Assembly: GCA_944381225.1 (NCBI GenBank)
Contig: CALWKJ010000014.1
Location: forward strand, 1 to 19,121
Direction: 5' to 3'
DNA: 19,121 bases
Source: an uncultured Clostridia bacterium
GTDB lineage: Bacteria > Bacillota > Clostridia > Christensenellales > UBA1242
Numbering within the stretch: the first letter of the stretch is position 1; each line of letters opens with the position of its first letter. Below the pieces are notes generated by a model. That model did not search any database. It worked only from the letters and a program-made list of their open reading frames with translations, and was not told where the DNA came from. The position numbers and the translations under genes are program-made. Below are positions 1 through 9,500 of this stretch, piece by piece.

Positions 1-663
1 TTGGTCAATTCTAGCCCTATTTGCAGAGTAAAGGGCTATTTTATTTGAAAGGGCCGACAAAGACAAAAAATTTGAAGGCGCGACTTGTCCAAAGAATATA
101 TAGTAAATGTATGTACCATTTGTTTCTTCAAGATTTGATTGAACACTTGTGTCAACTTGTGCCATGCTTAGCGATGACTGACTTGTAGCAGAATCTATTG
201 CAAAAAGCACAGAGTTTCCTAAAAACAAACCAAAATAACAAGCTAGGGGAACAACCACAAACGAAACAATAGCCTTCAAAGCATTGCCAATAATTTTTCC
301 TTTATTTGTACCTTTGCTCTTTGGTTCTCCTGGTGCAACTTTATTTGGCGAATATTCATTCCTAATTATTGCTGCAATGGTTGTAACAAATAACAAAATA
401 GCAGACAAAATAACAACGCTCCAAAAAGCAACGGCAATAATGTTATATTGATTGTTTTCAGAACTTAAAAATGTTTTTGTTATTATTTGTAAAATTAAAT
501 CCCCAGATTGCTCAACTTTTTCTCCGTTTAAATAATATGTATCTAATCCAGCTATTTTTCTAAAGAGAAACTGAAATATTTCAACTGCATTTAGTGCACT
601 TGATATAAGGAAATACCCAATTTGAGCTAAAAAAATTAAAATACCACCAAAAAAATTTCCCAC
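1..663 (-). CDS. Conjugation-type T4SS polytopic membrane protein (3' end outside window)
   Basis: The reading frame is open for 221 codons from a GTG start at 663 to the left edge, so the C-terminus is missing. AAAGGTG lies about six bases upstream of this GTG; a second in-frame GTG at 672 overlaps that ribosome site and is less likely. Hydrophobic segments are visible at about residues 5-33, 75-100 and 130-156, separated by a short polar stretch containing GLDTYYLNG (residues 39-47) and a basic loop around residues 110-124. This layout, next to a VirB2-like pilin, fits the VirB6/TrbL-position channel proteins of Gram-positive integrative conjugative elements. It recalls the family annotated as Mbov_0396 ICE transmembrane protein. 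The exact family is from memory of its pattern and is not proven. It would sit in the cytoplasmic membrane as part of the DNA translocation channel. It has its own promoter downstream of the pilin terminator. Confidence 0.62.
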   Translation of the reverse strand, partial: MGNFFGGILIFLAQIGYFLISSALNAVEIFQFLFRKIAGLDTYYLNGEKVEQSGDLILQIITKTFLSSENNQYNIIAVAFWSVVILSAILLFVTTIAAIIRNEYSPNKVAPGEPKSKGTNKGKIIGNALKAIVSFVVVPLACYFGLFLGNSVLFAIDSATSQSSLSMAQVDTSVQSNLEETNGTYIYYIFFGQVAPSNFLSLSALSNKIALYSANRARIDQ

Positions 664-718
664 AAAATTCACCTTTTTATCTTTAAGTGTTGTTTTTAGT
701 ATATCAAAAAAAATATAA

Positions 719-747
719 ATTGTACATAGTTTTTTTTATTTTTTCAA
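719..747 (-). promoter_or_regulatory. Sigma-A-type promoter for the leftward membrane-protein gene
   Basis: On the minus strand TTGAAA (742-747) is followed after exactly 17 bases by TACAAT (719-724). It lies between the pilin terminator and the GTG start at 663, leaving a leader of about 50 bases. Confidence 0.55.
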
Positions 748-770
748 ATAAATATTAACAAACAAATAAA

Positions 771-791
771 AAACTCGGCAGTGCCGAGTTT
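771..791 (-). terminator. Intrinsic terminator of the pilin gene
   Basis: AAACTCGGC (771-779) pairs with GCCGAGTTT (783-791) over a 3-base loop, a perfect 9-bp stem. Read leftwards it is followed by the T-rich run TTTATTTGTTTG. It lies just past the pilin stop codon and separates the pilin from the downstream T4SS gene; it may terminate fully or attenuate. Confidence 0.75.
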
Positions 792-805
792 ATATTTTTC
801 AAATT

Positions 806-1171
806 TTAAGCGCCTGTTCCTGTTTCAGGGTCAACTGGTTGTACAAATGCTGGCAAAATTTGATTGATGAATAGTTTAAAGAACAATATTAAAGCTATAA
901 TGATTGCAAGACCAACAACAACATTAATTAATTTCTTCTTTGCCTCTTCCCTTTTTTCAGTAGAATCTGCTCTCGCCATGTTGACGCCAATAACAACTGC
1001 ATAAATCATACCAAAAGCACCAACAATTATAAGCAAAGGATATAAAAGAGTATCAACAGCATTTACAATGTCTTTAACCCAACCCCATCCTTCTGGCAAA
1101 TCGTCGACTCCTGCGAGCATACTGCCACGACTTAGTAGATATGTAGTCATTTTTGTCAAAAATAAATTCAT
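806..1171 (-). CDS. VirB2/TrbC-like T4SS pilin protein
   Basis: This is a 121-residue protein with a polar N-terminus and two hydrophobic segments at about residues 41-63 and 82-104. They are joined by a short charged loop (residues 66-80, containing STEKREEAKKK), and the tail is short and Pro/Gly-containing. This two-helix hairpin is the layout of VirB2/TrbC-type pilins and of the Gram-positive T4SS pilin family, which are membrane-inserted subunits of the conjugation channel. The start at 1171 is supported by GGGAGGA about seven bases upstream; the Met at residue 8 lacks such a site. It is transcribed away from the virD4-like gene and is closed by a strong terminator, so it appears monocistronic. 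This suits a subunit needed in excess. No signal peptidase site is obvious. A short two-helix membrane protein of another kind is possible, but the neighbours favour a pilin. Confidence 0.72.
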   Translation of the reverse strand: MNLFLTKMTTYLLSRGSMLAGVDDLPEGWGWVKDIVNAVDTLLYPLLIIVGAFGMIYAVVIGVNMARADSTEKREEAKKKLINVVVGLAIIIALILFFKLFINQILPAFVQPVDPETGTGA

Positions 1172-1250
1172 ATGCTTCCTCCCAAAAATTTATTTATTTA
1201 TTTGCAAAAAACATAAATATTATTCGTCTTGCAAACTTATTTACGCCTTA

Positions 1251-1279
1251 ATAGTATCACATATTTTTTAAATAGTAAA
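1251..1279 (-). promoter_or_regulatory. Candidate promoter of the pilin gene
   Basis: On the minus strand TTTACT (1274-1279) is followed after 17 bases by TACTAT (1251-1256). It would give a leader of about 75 bases before the pilin ATG at 1171. Confidence 0.45.
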
Positions 1280-1332
1280 ACATTTTTTAAATATTTTTTT
1301 ATTTATTTTTATTTTTTTATTTCAATAAATTT

Positions 1333-1349
1333 AAATTAATAATTAATTT
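1333..1349. repeat. AT-only palindrome between divergent T4SS promoters
   Basis: AAATTAAT (1333-1340) and ATTAATTT (1342-1349) form a perfect palindrome around one central A. It lies between the leftward pilin promoter and the rightward virD4 promoter. It could be an operator, but such palindromes arise easily in A+T-rich DNA. The rest of the 298-base spacer 1172-1469 holds only the two promoters and homopolymeric A/T tracts. Confidence 0.3.
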
Positions 1350-1403
1350 TTAAAAAAAATCTGAATTTTACACATTTCTTTTTATATTACTTATTTTAAA
1401 TAA

Positions 1404-1432
1404 TTGACTCTAATATATTTTTTCTGTAAAAT
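1404..1432 (+). promoter_or_regulatory. Sigma-A-type promoter of the virD4-like gene
   Basis: TTGACT (1404-1409), a 17-base spacer and TAAAAT (1427-1432) form a near-consensus vegetative promoter. Transcription would begin near 1439, about 20 bases before the GGAGG at 1461-1465. Confidence 0.65.
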
Positions 1433-1469
1433 ATAACTAATTAAATTCGCATATGCTTTTGGAGGTATA

Positions 1470-3440
1470 ATGAAAAAATTTAAAAATGCAGTTATTTGCC
1501 TTATAGTTGTGTATGTAATTGGCGTGTGCACTTCGTTAATTGTCAACAAATCAAGTTTTATTAATGCATTGTCTGACACACTAACTTTGGCTATATTTGG
1601 CATTGGTATTTTGGGTGTAATGTTTTATTTGTTTTCTTCAAAAAAAGAATATACTGATGACAAAGATGGCTTTACTGGCAGAACAGAAAGTGGACAACAC
1701 ATGAGTCAACATTATGAAGCAAGATTTGTAAGCGAACAAGAACTTTTGACCAATCCTGTTTTTATGCCAACAACTTGGAGACAACTACCAAGACTCAAAA
1801 AAACGGGCGTTATGATTAGAAGTTTATATAAAAACGGTCAAATGCACATAAATATGTACAACCCTATTCATACGTTAATAATTGGAACTACTGGTTCTGG
1901 TAAAACAACATTTGTTATTGATCCAGCAATAAGAGTGTATGCTCACTCAGCAGAAAAGCCTTGCATGGTTATAACAGATCCAAAAGGAGAATTGTACAAC
2001 AATCATTCCATACAACTTAAAGAAGAAGGATACAGAATAATTACCATTGACTTAAGGAATCCATATGCTTCAACCAGATGGAATCCAATGGAACACTCTT
2101 TTAACATGTACACTCGCGCTCATCATTTAGAAGAAGAGGTAAAAGTATATAAAGGAGCAACTCCCTCTCAAGTTGGTGGATATAAAATTATTTCCGATAA
2201 ATATGCCAATCAATGGTATGCTTTTAATGGCATAGCCTATCCTGACAAAGAAAAATTGATGCAAGATTTAGAAGCCAAAAGACAGTCGTTAATAAATGAA
2301 GCAGAAAACGAATTGCGAGAAATTTGTAGCACAATAGTAACAATTGAAAGCAAAACAGACCAAGGCTGGGAGCGTGGAGCACAAGATTTTTTATATGGTT
2401 TAATGCTTGCAATGTTGGAAGATAGCCTTGACCCAGACCTTGGAATGACAAAAGATAAATTTAATTTTTATAACCTTGTAAAAATTGCAACATACCGAGA
2501 CACCGATGGTGACAATATGATGAAAACTTTGCAGCAATATACAACAGGTAGAGGAGATTTTTCAAAAGTTCCAGCACTCACAAGCACCGTTGTTAACAAC
2601 GCTCCAAACACCACAAGAAGTTATTTGGGCGTGTTGCAACCAAAAATTGCCATTTTTCAAGACATGGGAATTTGTTATTGTACAAGTGGCACTGATGTTA
2701 ATTTTGAAGATTTCACCGATAAGCCAACAGTCCTTTTTATAAAAGTTCCAGATGAAAAAGAAAGCAGACACTCGATTGCAACAATGTGTATATCGCAAAT
2801 GTACAAAACACTAATTGACATCGCATCTCAAAAGCCGAATTTGCAACTTGATAGACCAGTTTATTTCATACTAGACGAATTTGCAAATTTGCCAAAAATT
2901 GAAAAAATGGACACAATTATAACAGTTGCTCGTTCAAGGCGAATATATTTTGAACTTGCCATTCAATCGTACAGTCAACTTGACAACAAATACACAAAAG
3001 AGGTTGCCGATACCATAAAAGGAAACTGCAACATACAAATTTTTATTGGAACTGAAGACCAAAAAACAAGAGAAGAGTTTTCAAAGATGTGTGGTGAAGT
3101 ATCATTAAAAACAAAAAATATTTCGCAAAATCAATCAGAGAAAAATGATAAAGATGTAACAAAAACCATTGGAAGTCAAATTGTTACAAGACCATTAATA
3201 GAACCTTATGAACTTGGTCAGTTGCCATACGATGTAAACATTGTAAAAATATATGGGCAACCCCCTATTAAAACAAAAATGACTCAGTATTTTAAAAATC
3301 CAGTGTTAGACCAACGCAAAGCATCTGAAGAATATGTTCCTAGCAAACACTTGAATGAAAGAGCAATTTTTTATGATATTAAAAAAAGAAATCAAAAAAT
3401 ATTCAAAAAATCTTCGTTTTTAGATGATTTTGACTTTTAA
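1470..3440 (+). CDS. VirD4/TraG-family T4SS coupling protein
   Basis: This 656-residue protein has two N-terminal membrane segments (about 7-25 and 37-55) and a cytoplasmic ATPase domain. A Walker A motif GTTGSGKT lies at 139-146, the conserved DPKGEL motif at 170-175, and a Walker B-type ILDEFANLP at 467-475. These are hallmarks of VirD4/TraG coupling proteins, which bind the relaxase-DNA complex at the inner face of the membrane and feed it to the T4SS channel using ATP. A helical stretch between about 200 and 330 corresponds to the all-alpha domain. Length and motif order fit the clostridial VirD4-like group with a membrane anchor. The ATG at 1470 has GGAGG five bases upstream. It is transcribed alone from its own promoter and terminator, divergent from the pilin, so it is not co-transcribed with the rest of the channel. 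No key residue appears lost. Confidence 0.93.
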   Translation: MKKFKNAVICLIVVYVIGVCTSLIVNKSSFINALSDTLTLAIFGIGILGVMFYLFSSKKEYTDDKDGFTGRTESGQHMSQHYEARFVSEQELLTNPVFMPTTWRQLPRLKKTGVMIRSLYKNGQMHINMYNPIHTLIIGTTGSGKTTFVIDPAIRVYAHSAEKPCMVITDPKGELYNNHSIQLKEEGYRIITIDLRNPYASTRWNPMEHSFNMYTRAHHLEEEVKVYKGATPSQVGGYKIISDKYANQWYAFNGIAYPDKEKLMQDLEAKRQSLINEAENELREICSTIVTIESKTDQGWERGAQDFLYGLMLAMLEDSLDPDLGMTKDKFNFYNLVKIATYRDTDGDNMMKTLQQYTTGRGDFSKVPALTSTVVNNAPNTTRSYLGVLQPKIAIFQDMGICYCTSGTDVNFEDFTDKPTVLFIKVPDEKESRHSIATMCISQMYKTLIDIASQKPNLQLDRPVYFILDEFANLPKIEKMDTIITVARSRRIYFELAIQSYSQLDNKYTKEVADTIKGNCNIQIFIGTEDQKTREEFSKMCGEVSLKTKNISQNQSEKNDKDVTKTIGSQIVTRPLIEPYELGQLPYDVNIVKIYGQPPIKTKMTQYFKNPVLDQRKASEEYVPSKHLNERAIFYDIKKRNQKIFKKSSFLDDFDF

Positions 3441-3447
3441 AAAATAG

Positions 3448-3477
3448 TCCTCGATTTATTGAGGATTTTTTATTTTT
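3448..3477 (+). terminator. Intrinsic terminator after the virD4-like gene
   Basis: TCCTCGA (3448-3454) pairs with TTGAGGA (3459-3465), including one G-T pair, over a TTTA loop, followed by a T-rich run TTTTTTATTTTTT. It lies 7 bases after the stop codon. Confidence 0.8.
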
Positions 3478-3528
3478 TATTTATATTTAAATAATAAAAT
3501 AATTATTAAATAAATATACACAATATAT

Positions 3529-3556
3529 TTGTCAAAAATGCTAAAAATATGATAAT
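3529..3556 (+). promoter_or_regulatory. Candidate promoter of the giant surface-protein gene
   Basis: TTGTCA (3529-3534) is followed after 16 bases by GATAAT (3551-3556). A transcript would start near 3563, about 20 bases before the ATG at 3584. Confidence 0.5.
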
Positions 3557-3583
3557 ATTTTCAATGAAATTATAGAGGTGTTT

Positions 3584-6500
3584 ATGAGAAAAAAATATTT
3601 AATAAATTTATTATTTAGCTTTTTTGTTGTTTCATTTTGTTTCTGTGGAATTTATTTTTTTAATAACACATCAAATAATAATATTTTTGGTGAAGAAGAA
3701 ATACCATCATATTTTACAGTAACGCAATATCAAAATGACAATACAGCAATAGCCACAATTCCAAATGGTGGCGTTGCTTACGTGGCAACAACCCACACCG
3801 TAAAAGCAGAATTTAAATCAGATACCGTACAAATTAAACACATTTCTCCTTATTTCACTTTAAATGGACAATCTTATGATAATGACATATTACACACAGA
3901 ATATGGAATACAAATTTCCTACTCAACTATATCTTTTACCCTAACCTCTTCGTTTGTTGGCAAACAGTATCCTTGTGGAAAATATTCGCTAACAATTAAT
4001 TACATAATGAATGAAAATGGCGTAGACCAAAATAAGTCTTTCACATTTACATATTATGTTCTTATGGAAAACGATTACTACAATGGACAAGTGGCAAACG
4101 TAAAAATGGACAATGCTTTTAATGTAAATTCATCATTGTATGACAATGCTTATCAATATCAGTATCAATATAACAATGATGACAATAATACAAATCAAAT
4201 TCCAAAATTAACATTTGACAAAACAAAAATAAATATCTCTATAAACAAGACATTTCAAAGCACATCATCAACTCAAAACATAACATATAACGGTACTTCT
4301 ATTGTAACAGATAACAATCTTGTTGTAATAGTTGAAAATAACAATAACTACGTTGATGTATATTTTAATGATTTGGGATTTTATACAATATCATATAATT
4401 TTATTTATTCATATGACAATAAAGTAGATTACATACAACCTAAAGATTATTCAAATTCACAAGCCAAATTAACCGATTGCATTGATATTTTTGGATACCA
4501 AGCATATTACTCCGATGTAAACAGTGGAACATCTAAAGAATTTAAAATTTTTGAAAATGGACAAATTGGAAGTCAATACGCAGACATAACATACATTTCA
4601 GAAAACCAATACAATAATTCTTTAGACAACTCAGAAGCCTCAGCATTAACAGCAATCCTTGCTGCCATAAACGCTAAAACAATTTCTATTCCTACAACAA
4701 ATCAAGCGCCTGTGCAATTTAAATACAATGTTGAAATTTTTAACAATGAAAATAGCGAGGTTTTGGATACTCAAAGTGGGTACTACATTTTAACTAAAGA
4801 TCAAAACGGACTATACGAACACGGCTACAAGCAAAACTATGACAATAGTCCATTTAGCCAAAGTGGCATTTATCTTGTAAAGCTTGTTTATAAAAACAAT
4901 TCAAAAATACTTGGATTTGAAGATAACATTTGTAGTCCTTCATACATCAGTGAAACAGAAACTGAATTTTTAAGATGTCAATGGTTTCTATTTGAAATCA
5001 CAAAGGACACTGATTCAATGTCAATTAACGCTGTTGACAATAATAGTTATACAAATCTCCTAGATGGTGCATACACCAACAAAAATGTCGAAATTTCAAA
5101 AAATGGGCTATCAACATCGGTATTTAATGCAAAAACAAAAATAGTATTGTATAAACAAAGTAATTACACTGGAAATTATGTTGAAGCTTCAACAATATTA
5201 AACGATGAAACATACACTGCGACAGAAAATGGGAACTACATTGCAACATTGTTTTTTGGTAAAAATTATACTAGAAGTTATTCTACTACATTTACAATTG
5301 ACAAAAACGAAATAGATAACATACAAATTTTTGCAGTTGAACAACAATCTAATTCATCTTATTATACAAGAGGAAATCAAATTGAATTTTTAACAAATCA
5401 ACCGGTAATTGTTTCATGGAACGAAAAGCAAAGCAACAGTCAAACCGTTGCAGAATATAAATACATTCCTCTCGTTTCCAATTTCTCAAACAATTTTTCA
5501 TCTAGCATATTAAAAGAGTATTATAGTTACAACTGTGTTCCTGTAGATTATTATTTTGATTTTACTAACACAGAATTATTAAAGATAAATTATCAAAATG
5601 CTATAAATTACACATATATTCCTTCTTCAAGTGTGTTGTCTCAACCTGGAATGTATATTTTTAGAGTTGGCGATAGTGCCGGCAATGAAAAGTATTTTTC
5701 TTTCATAATTGATACAACAAACACAAACGTTTTGCAACTTGTTAACAATGAATTTGTAGAGCCAAGTGATTTAAATATAATTTCACAAGACGCAAAAATT
5801 GTTTGGGGTGAGTATAAAGTTATAAAATTTAACAATTTGGTTTATGATAATTCTTCTGCATCATTTAATTCAAACGACGAATGGTTAAACAAAATTTTAA
5901 ATAATACAAATATTTACGATGAATATTTTACCAATATGTCCATCAATACGCAAAACACATATTTTACCAAAATAGCAGTCAACCAAAAAGTTTTAAAAAT
6001 TTCAAATGGAACCGAACAAATTATAACTGCAAATGAAGATACCGTTCAGTTTTTAAGTGACTTTAATGGTCAAATGTTAGCAGAAGAAAAAGATTATACC
6101 TATTACATTATTGATGCTTCTAACACAAAAATTAATAAAAACAACATTTCAAATCAAGATTACAAAAATAATTATAGTGGAATTTTTCAAGTGCGAATAT
6201 CTTCTGATGCATCAATGACTCTCTTTACATATGAAACAACAAAAATGTTGGAGTTAGATTCTTATTCCCCTGCCCCTCACGACAATACAAAAGAACAATA
6301 TTTTATTCCAACAACAGCAAAAACTTTGTCAAACAGCAATGAAATACTAACTATGCAATTCAATCCAACTCCGGATGAAGGAGTTGTTGAAGTCGAAACA
6401 ATCACTTACACATTTAGTCCTTTTATTCCAAAAAGCAAGGTCAATCCTTCAACTGGAATGGTAAGTGCGTATTCATATGTTTTTGGCGAGCAAACAAGTC

Positions 6501-9500
6501 CAATAACGATATATTCAAAAAATAATCCCAATGAAAATAAAAATTTAACATTAAACGCAAACGGATCTTACAGTTGGGAAATTAACAAAGAATACATATA
6601 TAATGGCTCGTCATATATTGAACAAACACAAGCCGGAAGATATACTGTTACAAGAACTTATTCAAATTTTTCAGGTACTCAGTCTGCATTAAACAAAACA
6701 TACGATTATTTAACTCGTACATTTACTTTTATTATAGACAGAAACTCAATTATAACTTCTCCAACAAATACAGACAATGGCTTAACATATAGTTATGTGG
6801 GAGAATCTATAAAAATACAAGTTCTTGAAGAAGAAAATGACAAAATGTTTTTTAAAGACATTTATTTAGCAAACAACTCACAAGCACAAAACACACCTAT
6901 ATTAACAACCAATAAATTGCCAGTGTTTGTATATATACCTGTTGTAAAATATGGATATTCTTACACAGATGGTGGAACATTTAACAAAGAAAATACAATA
7001 AATTATTACAATTTTAACCCTTCTAATGTACAACAAACAAATGCTTCTGAAATAAAAACCTTTGCCCTTACGGCTCAAATAAAGTTTAGCACAGAGTTAT
7101 CTACCCTTGACACAACAAACATCATTTACAACAGTTTAGACCCTTCTGTGACAAATAATAGGGGTTATTTAAAGTTTTCAAACGATCCAAATTCCTCTGG
7201 ACTTTCATTCACTCAAATAGGATATTATAAAGTTACAATCACGCAAGGATATGAAAAATACGGTGCAAACACCCTTAGTTTTATATTTCAAATAACCGAA
7301 CAAGAACCTTCATTTACAGTGGTTGATGCCGTTAATAATGAAGAATTGCCAAAAGAAACAACTACAGGTAATTATTATACAAATAAAGAAACAGTAAGAA
7401 TAACTTGGACAGATTCTGCAAATGAATTTATGGCAAAAATTAATAAAGAAGAAATAACATATACAATCAACAATAGCACTCCACAAAAAATTGATTCTTC
7501 ATTAATTCAAACAAACAATTTAACAAATTACATAGATATAAATTTAAATGAATTAAAAGCTTATAATGACCAGACAAAAATAACATTTACAATGCAATAT
7601 GAAGGAAAAGAAAGCGATTATAACACAGGCAAATTCAAAACATCTAGAACTGTAATAATAGACACAACTGCACCACAAAAAAATATAAATAATTTAGTTT
7701 CACTAAGCGAGATAAACTACGATTATGTTAGAGATGTTCAATTAAAATATAATACTTCTGTTGCAACAGGTTTGTATAAATATTTTGCTTTTGCAGTTGA
7801 TGTGAATAATTTCGCAAATATATTTGATTTAAATTCATATGAAAATGGTGAAACATATCTAATGTTGTATAGACCTTTTAGAACTACAACTAACGAAAAT
7901 AAAGTTATTTCTACAAAATACAATGAAATTTATGCACAAGAAACACCAGTTGCAATAATTGAGAATTCTACAAGTAGTTTTGAAGTTTTAAACGAAGCAA
8001 CAATAAACAACTTATTAAGTCAGGAAAATTACAATTCTTACATTGAAATTGTGGAGATTGACCTTGCAGGCAACATAACAATTTACACAATTTACTTAAC
8101 AAATATAAATTATTTAGAACAAACAAGCGCAACCCCTATAACTTATTTAAGCAATGGAATTAGCAAATCGTTAGCATATTCTCAAATACAAAAAACAACA
8201 AACTTAAACGCAAAAGGAAATTTAAGTTTGACCCAAGTTAACATGATGAATTACGATTGGAATTTAATAGAGATAAATAACATTTCTTATTTAAAAACCC
8301 CGTATTCCAATGACAAATATTATAATTTATCAACCTATGATGAATCAAATCCTTCACAAAGTGAAATAGATTTAACAAATTTTGCTTATTTACAATCAAG
8401 CAGTAAAAAACAAAATATATACATCAGTTTAGTTCCATACTATAATAACATAACTCTTTCCTGCTCGGTATTAAATACATCTTTAAATGTAATACACACT
8501 ACTGAAACCTCTTTATACAATACACAAGAAGGAATATTAATTCAGATTCCAAGTTATTCATCTGAACAGGACGCTTCTATTTATGCAACAAGTGTAATAA
8601 TTTCTGAATTCATAGAAACGAATGGCTCATATACCGAAAACATTATTTTTAACATAACAGATGATAATTACTTTAAAACATCTGACCAAGATTTAATAAA
8701 CAACACAATGTTCTCTTCTAGTTATATAAACTACATGGGCAATACATATATGAAAATATCATTAAAAAGTCCAGTAAAAGACAGATTTTACTCGTATACA
8801 GTTAAAGATAATTTTGAAGATATTTATGCAAAAACCAATATTTATGGAGCAGAAACTGTAGAAAATGAATTAACAAGTGAAGTTAAACTTGTTGAACAAT
8901 ATGAAAATGGTCAATTAATATACTATTCAACAAAAGAAATTAGATTTAAATACAACAGCAAAAAAGATAAACTTGTTTTAAATGTTACTACTTCTTATAC
9001 TTCATATAAATATGATTTATCATTACAACAAGATAGAGAAAGGCTTCAACAAGACAACATAGGCATTATTTTAGAGCCAGCATCATCAAGTTCAATTTAC
9101 ACATTGGTTTTGTACGCACCAAAACAAGATATGGCCAATGGCTTAATTGGTGGAGAAATTAGATTTAGTATAGAATTGTATGAAGCTATTGTTGAAACAT
9201 TTGACAGTCCTTATAAAACAATCAATTTGGTTATTTATAACATAATACCAAACTTCACTTTACTTGGAATCAACAATGAATCTCAAAACGATTTATTTAA
9301 CAAAGGTACAATGTATGGCAACCAAATAAAAATAACATACAATCAAAGCACAGCCAGAATACCTTGTTTGGTTTATCTTGAATATGAAGATGGCACTATT
9401 GAAGAAATTACTTCTGGAAAAATTGTTTCTACCCCTGCAACCTATTCTTTAATTGTTAAATATTCAAAGATATTCACTGATAAACAATATGACGTTTACT

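Noticed and set aside
3578..3583. GTG start for the giant protein
   Set aside because: The GTG is part of the AGAGGTG ribosome site; the ATG at 3584 is correctly spaced.
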